Both the position numbers and the translations under genes were made by a program. Below, in pieces: positions 48,250 through 58,500 of a stretch of 64,000 bases of DNA. Under the pieces are notes generated by a model. That model did not search any database, was not told the origin of the DNA, and saw nothing but the letters and a program-made list of their open reading frames with translations. This DNA comes from Apostichopus japonicus. Its lineage: Eukaryota > Echinodermata > Holothuroidea > Aspidochirotida > Stichopodidae. Each line of letters starts with the position of its first letter. Positions within the stretch are counted from its first letter, which is position 1. The stretch is taken from contig NC_092565.1 of assembly GCF_037975245.1 (NCBI RefSeq), positions 1,868,499 to 1,932,498 on the forward strand, written 5' to 3'.

Positions 48250-49690
48250 AAGGGGGGGGGAGGTGCGTGCGAGGCGGTGGAAAGTAGGGCAGGGGGAGGT
48301 GAGTGGGGCAGGGGGTGAAAGGTGTGTGCGAGGCAGTGGAAGGTGCGTGCGAGGCGGTGGAAGGTGAGTGGGGGGAGGTGATTGCAAGGTGCGTGGGAGG
48401 GGATGGAAAATGGGTGCGAGGCGGTGGAAGGTGAGGCAGGGGATGGAAGGTGGGTGCGATTCGGTGAGAGGTGCGTACGAGGGGGTGGAAGGTGAGTGCG
48501 AGGGGGGGGAGGTGTGTGCGAGGGGATGGAAGATCAGTGAGAGGCGGTGGAAGGTTAGTGCGAGGGGGGAGGTGTGTGCTAGGGGATGGAAGGTGCGTGC
48601 GAGGCGGTGGAAGGTGAGGCAGGGGAGGGTGAGTGGGAGGGGTGAAGGTGAGTGCGAGGGGAGGGGGGGGCGGGGAGGTGTGTGCGAGGGGATTTAAGAG
48701 CCGTGAGAGGCGATGGAAGGTGCGTGCGAGACGGTGGAAAGTGAGGCAGGGGAGGGTGAGTGGGAGGGGTGAAGGTGAGTGCGAGGGGAGGGGGGGCGGG
48801 GAGGTGTGTGCGAGGGGATGGAAGAGCCGTGAGAGGCGGTGGAAGGTGAGTGCGAGGGGGAAGGTGTGTGCTAGGGGATGGAAGGTGCCTGCGAGGCGGT
48901 GGAAGGTGAGGTAGGGGAGGGTGAGTGGGAGGGGGTAAAGGTGAGTGCGAGGGGGGAAGGTGAGACAGGGGGAGGTGAGTGGGAGGGGGTGAAAGGTGTG
49001 TGCGAGGGGATGGAAGGGGCGTGCGAGGCGTTGGAAGGTGAGGCAAGGGGAAGGTGAGTGGGAGGGTGTGAAGGTGAGTGCTAGGGGGGAAGGTGAGTGG
49101 GAGGGGGTGAAGGTGAGTGCTATAGGGGGGAAGGTGAGTGGGAGGGGGAGGTGCGTGCTAGGGTATGGCAGGTGCTTGCGAGGCGGTGGAAGCTGAGGCA
49201 GGGGAGGGTGAGTGGGAGGGGTGAAGGTGAGTGCGAGGGGAGGGGGAGCGGGGAGGTGTGTGCGAGGGGATGGAAGAGCCGTGAGAGGCGATGGAAGGTG
49301 CGTGCGAGGCGGTGGAAGGTGAGGCAGGGGAGGGTGAGTGGGAGGGGTGAAGGTGAGTGCGAGGGGGGAAGGTGAGTGAGAGGGGGTGAAGGTGAGTGCT
49401 ATAGGGGGGAAGATGAGTGGGAGGGGGTGAAAGGTGTGTGCGAGGCGTTGGAAGGTGAGTGCGAGGGGGGAGGTGTGTGCTAGGGGATGGAAGGTGCTTG
49501 CAAGGCAGTGGAAGCTGAGGCAGGGGGAGGTTGAGTGGGAGGGGGTGAAGCTGAGTGCGAGGGGAGAAGATGAGGCAGGGAGAGGTAAGTGGGAAGGGAT
49601 GGAAGATATGTGTGAGGCGATGGAAGGTGCGTGCCAGGCGGTGGAAAGTGGAAGGTGAGTGGGGGGGGGGAGGTGTGTGTGAGGCGGTGG
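48250..49690 (+). repeat. 1.4-kb G-rich minisatellite
   Basis: Short variable units such as GGTGAGTGCGAGGGG and GATGGAAGGTGCGTGCGAG are repeated with longer-period blocks (one ~124 bp, for example 48655 and 48779). The plus strand has many runs of four or more G and could form G-quadruplexes. The Pro/His-rich or Arg/Gly-rich frames on either strand come from the repeat. It is bounded on both sides by the G-rich segment of one ~380-bp unit, so it expanded inside that unit. Confidence 0.92.
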
Positions 49691-50271
49691 AAGGTGATGG
49701 ACACACAGGGGAGTGGAGTAAAACTATAAAGTGGCACAGTTATTGGTGAAATATCCAGGAATACTAACTATGACATTAATGTACCGATTACCAAAGACGA
49801 AAGGAAGGGTCAGGGACGTAGCTAAGGCCTGATAATTGGAGGGGGGGGTTGTACTGGCTGAAATTCCAACTGGATGGGTTTTGGAGCCAGAAAATTCCGA
49901 CTGCTGCCTTGTACCCCCACCCCCCCGCACTACTCGCCAACGATACGGTCAGTTACAGTCAGACACCGTACCTATCTTTCACGACTGCACTTTTGTTCCG
50001 ATCTTTTTTCGGTACATTTGTACCACTGGCCCTCACTTCACAAACATAATCACTCTGGTTAAGCAAGTAAGCAACTGAGTGTATGTTATCTGCTTGATAG
50101 GCTACATAAATTACTAAGTACAAAAGCTATGTTAACGTAATAAAGGGGGAAAATGCAGTGCTTTTTCCTAGCGCGCTTAATATTTTTTTCTTAGGGGGGA
50201 GGGGGGTTGGGGCTATTTATCACTCACATCAAGTGTTCACAAATCAAATGTTCACTTCATTCCAACTGAGC

Positions 50272-50480
50272 GTTTGGAAGTGAACAATTCAACATTTTGC
50301 AGAAAAACGTTGAGTTGACGAGATACGATAAGTTGTCAATTAACCATTTTGCAAAAATATTTTCAATTGCTCAGATGGAATGAAGTGAACAATTGAACAT
50401 TTTGCAGCAAAATGTCCAATTTACGAGATATGATAAGTTGTCAATTAAACATTTTTCATATAATTGTTCAATTGCTCAGT
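50272..50480. repeat. 105-bp tandem duplication inside the hAT-like element
   Basis: Matched words are exactly 105 bp apart: TGAACAATT at 50281 and 50386, AAGTTGTCAATTAA at 50330 and 50435, TCAATTGCTCAG at 50363 and 50468. Confidence 0.92.
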
Positions 50481-50826
50481 CTGTTTTTACCTCCATGGTT
50501 AAAGCAACTGAGCAATCCAACATTTTTCTGTCTTTTGATCAGATTTTATCTTGTTATCTAAACAATTTACTGAAAATTTTGCCTTATGGGGCAAAGTTTT
50601 TCTTATGTTGATGGCACTTTTAAGCTTCCATAGATTAGCATTGAGTTTTATGCTTATGTTGCACAGTGGTTCAGGTTTAGGCATTTTTTTTGTATGGTGG
50701 AGTATAAGGATCGCGAGACACAAGTTTTCAAAGTGACAAGGAAAACGTGGTAAATATGACTGATTAAAGGTCAATTTTGACTGGAAATTTTAGGTCACTC
50801 AAAATTACAAGAATGTATGTAAATTA

Positions 50827-50884
50827 GAGTGCGACAGTCGGAAAAATTAGAGTGCGACAGTAGGAAATTCCGACTGTCGCACTC
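50827..50884. repeat. Direct repeat plus near-perfect hairpin
   Basis: GAGTGCGACAGTCGGAA (50827) is repeated as GAGTGCGACAGTAGGAA (50850-50866), followed after one base by TTCCGACTGTCGCACTC (50868-50884). The last two form a 17-bp inverted repeat with one mismatch and almost no loop. Confidence 0.93.
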
Positions 50885-51445
50885 ATATTTTACAACTATC
50901 GTCAGTTTACCAAGATTGGGGTGAGACATCCCCACACCCCCCTCTAGCGACGTCCCTGGGAAGGGTACCACACCGCCTCCCCTTACTTCCATGAAAAACA
51001 AAGGGAAATGATTCACAGCTCCTACCCCCCCCTCCCCCAACAAAAATGGGGTGTATGTTAACCTCTATATATATATATAGTGTTATTAGATATCGCACTT
51101 ACGTTTGTAAGGTTTAAATCTGGTGTAAAGAAACATAAGTATGCAATCGATATAGGTGGCAACTCCCAATGTGCTTTTATATGGCAGTGGTGGTTGGGGC
51201 AGGTGGGGGGGGGGTTGGGAGTATGGGTGGTGACTGGACACAAAGGGGCAAGTGGAGTGTTAAAACACTGAGTACAGTATAGGCAAAGCTATTGTAGTGA
51301 AATTTCCTGGAATACTAACTTTGATGCAATGTACAGGTTACCCATAGACAATAGGTAGGGTAGGACACCATGTCACATTAACTGCATGCAAAACAAAGGG
51401 AAATTATTCACTGTCCTTACAAATGGGGTGTATGTTAACCTCTAC

Positions 51446-51447
<2 letters not shown>

Positions 51448-51530
<83 letters not shown>
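51448..51530. repeat. (AT)41 microsatellite
   Basis: 83 bp of uninterrupted AT dinucleotides directly after GTTAACCTCTACAG in a ~380-bp repeat unit. Sister units have only TATATATATATAG (51066) or ACATATATTTAG (52256) at the same place, so the tract expanded in situ. Confidence 0.95.
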
Positions 51531-51533
<3 letters not shown>

Positions 51534-52900
51534 TTAACAGATATGGCATTAATGTTTTAAAGGTATATATCTGGTGTAAAGGAAAGAAATGCAATAGATA
51601 AGGGAGGCAGCTCCCAATAGTATTTTGCATTGCTTCACTGCACGCAATGGTTGGAGGAGGGAAGGTTAGGGTGGGGCTGCACACAAGGGAGAAAATGTAT
51701 CAAAGTTGTGTAACATTATATATAGGCAAAGTTATTGTAGTGAGATATCCTACAATACTAACTTTGATGTAATGTCAGGTTACAAATAAACAAAAGAAAG
51801 GCCAGCACCCCCCTCCCATTAACAGCATGAAAAAAATAAAGAACAATAATTCACAGCCCCCTAAACCTGGGGTGTATGTTAACATCTACATACATTTAGC
51901 ATTTGCAGTTATGGCATTAATGTTGTAGGCTGGTCTTTATCTGGTGTGAAGGAAACAAAATTATGCAATTATCTAGGGAAGAAGCCCCAATGTGTTTTTG
52001 CTTTGGTTCACTGCATGCTAGGGGGAGAGGATGGGTAAGGGTGGGCCCTGGACACAAAGGGTAAAATGTTTTGGAGTGGTGTAAAATCATATATAGGCAA
52101 AGTTATGTGTTAAATTATCCTGGAATACTAACTTTGTGCAGGTAACCCATAGACGAAAGGAAAGGCAGGACACCCACTTCCCCTCAGTTGCATAAAAGAC
52201 AAATGGAAATGATTCACAGCCCCCCCCCACCAAAAATGGGGTGTATATTAATCTCCACATATATTTAGTGTTATCAGATTTAGCACTTACGTTTTGAAGG
52301 TCTGTATCTGGTGTGAAAGAAACAATATTATGCAATCAATAAAGGAGGCAGCTCCCAATGTCATTTTGGATTGCTTCAGTGCATGCCGGGGATGTAGGGG
52401 GCAGGGTGGACACAAAGTGGAAAATGATTTTGAGTCGTGAAACATTATATATAGGCAAACTTGTTAGTTAATGCTTTAGGAATACTTACTTTTATGACAA
52501 TGTACAGGTCATAGAAAAAAGTAGGGCCAAAACCCCCTCCGCCTAGTTGCATTAAAACAACAGGAAAGGCTTCACTGTCCAAAAAGTGGGATGTATGTTA
52601 ACCAGTATATTTAACCAGTAACCAGTATACGGGAGGTAGCTCTCAATTTGAGTTTGCATTGGGTCTGCATAGCACGAGATGGAGAATGGGTAAGGGTACA
52701 GATTGAAGAAACAGGGGATGGTGTTTTGGAGTTGGGGGTAACATAAGTAAATGAAATATCGAACACTGTTAATGAGTGGGCAGGCTTTGTACCTCCCCCT
52801 TTTTGCAAGACAGATACATTGATTCACTGCATACCAGGGGTGAAGGATGTGTAAGGGCAGCGATTAAGAGAAAGAAGAAGATGTTTTGGAGTAGGTTCAT

Positions 52901-54060
52901 TTAGTTTACAAATGGTATAAGTGAAATATCCAGGACTGCTACTACATTGACCTGAATGGACAGGTCAGCCACTGAAAAGGGAGGATGATACATAACACCT
53001 CATTAGGTACATAGCCAAGGTAAATTGGACAGTTTTAACACCCCTCTCCTATAGTATAAGGTTCAATCATGGAAAACAAACAATGAAGCTGAAATTATTT
53101 GTTCCAAATGAGTGTTTGAAACTTTGAAGAAACACATTCCTCAGTCTAAATGTAGAAGAAAGACAAGGATGGGGAAATGTACTGCAAAGTGAATTACTAC
53201 ATTTTCCATCTTGTTCCATCTGGTTGCCTAAATAATCTACAAAAGCACAAACACAAATGAAGACAAACTTCATGCTTTTTTAATTGTCACATTTATTAAC
53301 CTACACAAAGGGTTTTACTTGTGTTATGTTATCCCAAGAGGATTAAACTTATGCCAAGCGTTTGGCCTGGCAAGATGTTACATAATATTTCAATTGTGAG
53401 TTAACAAATATATTCAAAAGTAGGACAGGTGGATGAACCATTAATGAATGGGTCTATTATGCATATAGGACAATACCAATTTGTGACAGTTCACTTTAAA
53501 CAATACCTGAAACAGAGGATTCCATCACTATGAAATGCTTAATTTAGGCAGAATTCTGGCCTTGAAATCTTATAGTACCGGTACTACAAAATAGCGGAAT
53601 ATGAGCCTAAGTTGTTTCCTTCTGTCTTTTATATAATTTTTTTTTGATTTTATCTTTTATTTTCAAGCTTTCATGCTGCTTTCTTTAACCTGCAAACCTA
53701 AGGGTAAAATGTTTTATCAGCGAATCTGGCTCCACAAGACCACTTAGGCTTGACTACAATGCCTTTTGTCCTTCATAAATTGTGAATGTCTTTGAACATG
53801 GGATTGTCAGTGCAGGCCATAGAAGTCCTAGTGGGGTATGTGTGCTAGACTGAGTAGTACTCCAGCTACTTGGAATGATTAGGCAAGAATGCTTAAAGCG
53901 TAATTTTTCAGCCAGTTATTTCCATTTCAATTGTTAACTCTACTGTTAAAAGTGCATACATGATCCTTAACATACCAAGTATAAAGGCACTTTCAGTGTG
54001 CATTTAAATAAAAAAATTACATCTGAATGGTGGGACTATCTATATCATATTTTAAGTCAT
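52901..54060. other. AT-rich sequence, no gene recognised
   Basis: No repeats of note, no long open frame and no splice-bounded exon that I could support on either strand. Confidence 0.5.
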
Positions 54061-54390
54061 TCTCAATATTGACTTTCACAGTAGGTTTGGTGATTTCTTT
54101 TCATGAGAAGGTGATCAAAGATAGCTGCAATACATATGCATGAAATGAAGAATGCACCATGCTATTTCTTTAACATTAAGTGAAGTACATGGTGGCTACA
54201 GCACAAAATGAATGAAATGAAGAATTCCAATGCTTGACACTATATGCTTGGTTATTTTATACATAGGAGGTCAAAGATACAACACAGAATGCATGAGATG
54301 ATTAATTTCAATGTGTGACAGTATATTAGGTGATTTTTTCATGCAAAATTATGTCAATTATGGCTACAACACTGAATGCAAATATTTTTA
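54060..54390. repeat. Diverged ~75-80-bp tandem repeat, about four copies
   Basis: GCATGAAATGAAGAAT-like words recur at about 54139, 54213, 54291 and 54370, with GGTGATTT...CATG and GGCTACAACAC between them. Strongly diverged. Confidence 0.6.
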
Positions 54391-55297
54391 GGAAAATCCT
54401 TGTTGAATAATTGAAGTCAACAATGCAAAAACAACTCCAGAGATCAAAATGATCCAATGAAAAATGAAGATTAAGATTAGGTCATTTCATAACAATAATT
54501 CAATACAATTCAATATAATATAATAATTCAATTTATAGAATGAAGACAGTTATACTGGTGATAATTAGCTTCAGTGACAAGAGTCTCAACATAACTCATA
54601 CAGACACTTATGATTAACAAACAAGAGCCAAACTAAGTGTCATACAATAGGGTATCAATTATGATTGGTTTTATCGAATTGACAGATTTGGTTTCTCCCT
54701 GTTAATACAGCAAATTCCAATGAAACTTGTTTCAACCTGTTGTGACTTAAATGATAAATACAGCAGGAACCACTACTGCTTTCTATTGTATAAACTTGTA
54801 AGTATCTTGTTGAACTTGTTGTGACTAATAACAGTTAATTGGTGTTGAACTTGCTAAACCTTTTTTCTTTTTTATTTCTTTTTAAAGTCTCTTTTCTTAT
54901 TCCAATGTGGCATATTGATTCCACTATTAAGAAGGGAAAATAAACAAAACTCTCTAAGAAAAATGTGTTGTGTGAATATTGTGTGTTGAAAAATAAGTAA
55001 ACTTTGATAAATAATTTAGAAAATTGGCAATGAACAGTCACATAACAACAAGAGAACAGCTAAAGTAGAAGGATTTATGCTCTGCAAGAAGGAAGATTGT
55101 GCTGATGATCAGATATGCACATTTTAATGAATCACCCATGGTACAATGTTTGTAATGTGCATCGTGTAACAACAATGTATCATGATGATATATTGATGAA
55201 AAACTAAGCTGAGTAAAGCCATGTGAAATTTACTTTAACTATTATTTGAGATTCATCCAAATGGGCATCACATTTACAGTAGACTGTCAATTTTGCT

Positions 55298-55303
55298 TTT
55301 ATT
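55298..55303 (-). promoter_or_regulatory. Candidate polyadenylation signal AATAAA
   Basis: TTTATT on the plus strand reads AATAAA on the minus strand, about 150 bp downstream of the stop codon of the minus-strand gene model at 55455. It is the nearest canonical signal I noticed; usage is unproven. Confidence 0.4.
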
Positions 55304-55384
55304 AAACATGAAAGTTGTACTGATAAGAAATCAAAATTTCACATTAATGAATCAATGGAGGTAAAGTGATAGAAATGAACAGTG

Positions 55385-55458
55385 TATCAAAGGTATGCTC
55401 TATTGGCCCCAAATATGCTATATAGTCAAATATGGTCACCTTTTGTCAAAATTCTTAA
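55385..55458. repeat. Truncated dispersed TTGGCCCC repeat at gene 3' end
   Basis: GGTATGCTCTATTGGCCCC through GTCAAAATTCTTAA matches the first ~75 bp of the dispersed repeat (compare 34945-35025). The match ends in TTAA at 55455-55458, overlapping the stop codon of the minus-strand gene. Confidence 0.85.
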
Positions 55459-55579
55459 TTGAAATGGTTCTTGATTTCTTTTTGTCGAGAAAGCTGAGAT
55501 CCAGCCAAGGTCTTTGAACAGAATGGGCACTGTGACAATCTCTGTGGACATCCTTGCCTTTGCTGAAGCGGTTTATGAG
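55455..55579 (-). CDS. Last coding exon of the minus-strand gene model
   Basis: A very good acceptor (TTTCTTTTACTTCTTATTTACAG) opens the exon. The two leading bases complete an Ala codon with the G left by exon 4. It encodes 40 further residues including CPQRLSQCPFCSKTL and ends KNHFN-stop, with the stop codon lying in repeat-derived sequence. Confidence 0.65.
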
Positions 55580-58500
55580 CTGTAAATAAGAAGTAAAAGA
55601 AATGACAAATTGCACTTAAACCATGGTTGCAAATGCATTGGTAACACCCACGGTCACTACAAACTGCCCAATTACATTCACTGTACACAGAGCCAATCAT
55701 TACTGATATCGACATTGATGTCTTCTTTATTTAAAAAGAAATATAGATTTCAATAAATTCAGATGAAGACACTTTCACAACTTTCACGAAGTGTTCCCAG
55801 TTCCATGCTTCTTTCATCAGGTTCTGGTGTAAATTTTCCTGTGGTATATGATATGATAACAGCCTGAATTACTTATGAACTCTGGTTGGATTATTCATCA
55901 ACATAGCCATATTGTGGTTCAGAATGATTTAAGGGACAAGGAGTTTTACAGTGTAGTTAGTCCAGTCTTGTCTTACAGTGTAGTTAGTCCACTCTTGTCC
56001 ATTCTGTGTGTTTCACCACTTGATTTCACATTGCAATAAATCAATATTACATGTGAGTGACAGATTAGCAATGTTGTGTAGCAACGGTACATAACGATGA
56101 AGAGAATGAATAATACAGGCTTCTACATTTTAAAGGAAAAACAAAATACTTCATTTCTGTTTTACTACACTTAACTGTTTCAAACTTTCATTCTGGCTGA
56201 CCCAAAACAAACTACGATGGCAATTAAAGGGTGTGAAGACTCGCGCAAAAGGAACATCTAATGCCGGTAATCTGACCTAGTTTCGAATGAGGTGTAACAG
56301 AAGTGTTAGACACCACCATCGATGCCAGAAAATACACACACAGCTTGCTACCGTCGGTAATAAGACACTAGTGTACAGTCAGTACATACAGCTGCGGTCA
56401 ATACCCATGGCATAGTGTATACATGATACAGCAATGGACATCTCAGGTCCAGCTAAAGATAACACGGTATCACGTTTCATTACTGTCGGCATTTTGTAGC
56501 GACACGAACAAAACTTCCCTTGCAAGGAACAGAAAGTTAAGTGTTGCAGATGGCCGCACGCGGTTTGGGGCGAGTCTTCATTGCCTTAAATCTGAAGTAA
56601 CATAGACATAAAAACTATAGGCTATGAGCTTCCTGGTTGACTATGGTTTTACTTCTTGACATTTCCAAAAGCAAAGCAAGCTTTTTTCAGTCAATATGGT
56701 GCAAAAACACATGAGTTTAATCAAATTCAACTCTTGTATGAGACATAACTTGGAAGTTAAAGAGGGGATGAAATGGTGGATTTTCATGTCTTAGAAATAT
56801 TTATCTACATTACTTCAACACCATGCATTCACTACTTCCCGTAAATGCAGCTGCCAAAGCCAGAAATTCGCTGTCGAAGTATTGCCTAGAAAACTCCCGA
56901 GCAGACACTTGTGAAAAAACCTGCAGTTCATATGACGTCAGTAAAGGGACCATTTCAGCCAAAGCCGACTGCCGGATATTTACTGTTATGGCGTCATTCA
57001 GTTTACTACGTACAGGTAACTACAACACACTCTCCTCATCAACTGAAAAGTCATCTCCCGAATCTTCCGATTCCGAGGAAATGGACCTTTACCTATCAGA
57101 ACATTCAAAAGCTTTGACAACAATTATTTTCTTGAGGAAGAAGAAGAAGAGGAAATAGTTTTGAGGGTGATGAAGATATTGGTGTTTTATCCTATCAATT
57201 GAGGCCCCTTGCAGAAGAATTGTAATACGTTCCCAATGGCCGAGACGCGTTGCTGCCGATGGAAGTCCCGAGCAGAATGGTTGGACTATCCCGAACCGAA
57301 ATTGGACGGTTGAGCATAAACAAAACTACCATTATTAAGACCATAATATGAGTTAAATTTACTCGAATGTCGATGATCCTGCTACTTAACATAGTAGCAA
57401 ATCTTCTAGAAATTGTGTTACTTACAGTGCAAGTGCAACCCTATAGTACTAGTAGTAGTAACATGGGTCTAGACCTAACTAATAGACGTTCTATAACAGG
57501 CTAGCCTGTGTAAGTTGTATCATCCAATTGTTACGTTAAAATCATAACACAAGGCCAGTCACCTAATCTCAATTACTATAGAGCCCTGCAACAGTGTAAT
57601 GTTGTGTGTACTCAGAAGTTTAAGAATGTAAAAAAAGCGTCTCGGAAGTGAGCTGGGTTCCTCGACCATATATACAACAATTTTTTGGAAAGAATTTATT
57701 GCCCGAGAATTTTTGATTGTTTATTCCTGGAGGATGCAAGCTTTGTTTGACACAAATTGTGTATCATTGGAAAGCTACGAGTGTATATAAAATGATGATT
57801 CATATAAATCTGTCCATTTCACCCCCTCTTTAAGTGTCATGTATGCCTACAGATTGTGTGCTTGTCCTTATGTAAATGAGTATTAATGGTTGACCAGCTT
57901 ACTGTGATGAGGGTGAATTTCCCCATGCTCTTTCTTCTCCTCATATCGGACATGCTTAAATGTGAATGCTTGATTATAGTCTGACTAAATTTGTATATGA
58001 AAGGATGAATTCAGGCAAGTTTTTGAGTGGAATTCTTCTTTATAAATTGATCAATGTCTAAAGATAAAGAGTTAATATCTAAACAATGTACCCACTGCTA
58101 CTTGAGGTTTTCAGACTTTGGCCTTGAATTTCAACTGAACCCTCTAGCCTTTAGATGAAAATGGTCCCTAAATAGCCTTAATTGTTGTTTCCAGTTTATT
58201 ACCAAAGTAAGAAAAGTTTGTATTTCAGTATGTGTAAATGCTACATTGCAAAATCTGTTGTGTTGTGACCAATTATAGCACGCAATAGCTAGGAAAGTTT
58301 CGTAATTATGTTATCAACCTGCCACCTTCACTGATGGTCACCATCCCGGTAAATGAATCTGGAGGATTCATGTCATGGAGGGTCATGTGATGTGTTCCAG
58401 GGTGGTACCAAACTGATATTTCTGTGTAGCAGTTCGAGAATAGTGTTAGTGACTTCGTGAAAGATTTGTCGGTTCGGACATGGGAACTAACGGCATAAGA

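Larger units (their letters stand above)
49811..50958. mobile_element. 1,148-bp non-autonomous hAT-like element
   Basis: It starts CAGGGACGTAGCTAAGG and ends CTCTAGCGACGTCCCTG, imperfect inverted repeats. It is flanked by perfect 8-bp repeats GGAAGGGT at 49803-49810 and 50959-50966. Removing it joins AAAGACGAAAGGAAGGGT to ACCACACCGCCTCCCCTTA, which matches the unbroken sister unit near 52150 (AGACGAAAGGAAAGGCAGGACACCC). Inside are a 105-bp tandem duplication (50272-50480) and a hairpin (50850-50884). No transposase frame is visible. Confidence 0.9.
48150..52900. repeat. ~380-bp tandem repeat family, array 1
   Basis: The phrase GGGGTGTATGTTAACCTCTA recurs at about 51048, 51426, 51872, 52239 and 52588 (spacing 350-444 bp). 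Each unit continues with AATCGATAAGGGAGGCAGCTC, a G-rich TAAGGGTGG stretch, GAATACTAACTTTGATG and AAAGGGAAATGATTCACAGC. The left end (48150-48250 and 49690-49810) is one unit split by a G-rich minisatellite, and the hAT-like element at 49811-50958 splits it again. No genes. Confidence 0.88.

Noticed and set aside
48368-49737. Pro/His-rich and Arg/Gly-rich proteins
   Set aside because: They are translations of the G-rich minisatellite in several overlapping frames.
56823-57158. Plus-strand 111-codon frame as a gene
   Set aside because: Somewhat protein-like at its end but no recognised family or supporting splice sites; kept only as a low-confidence region.
57418-57423. Strong minus-strand donor GTAAGT as an extra exon of the 55455-63509 gene
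   Set aside because: Sequence upstream of it has stops in the required phase and no matching acceptor.
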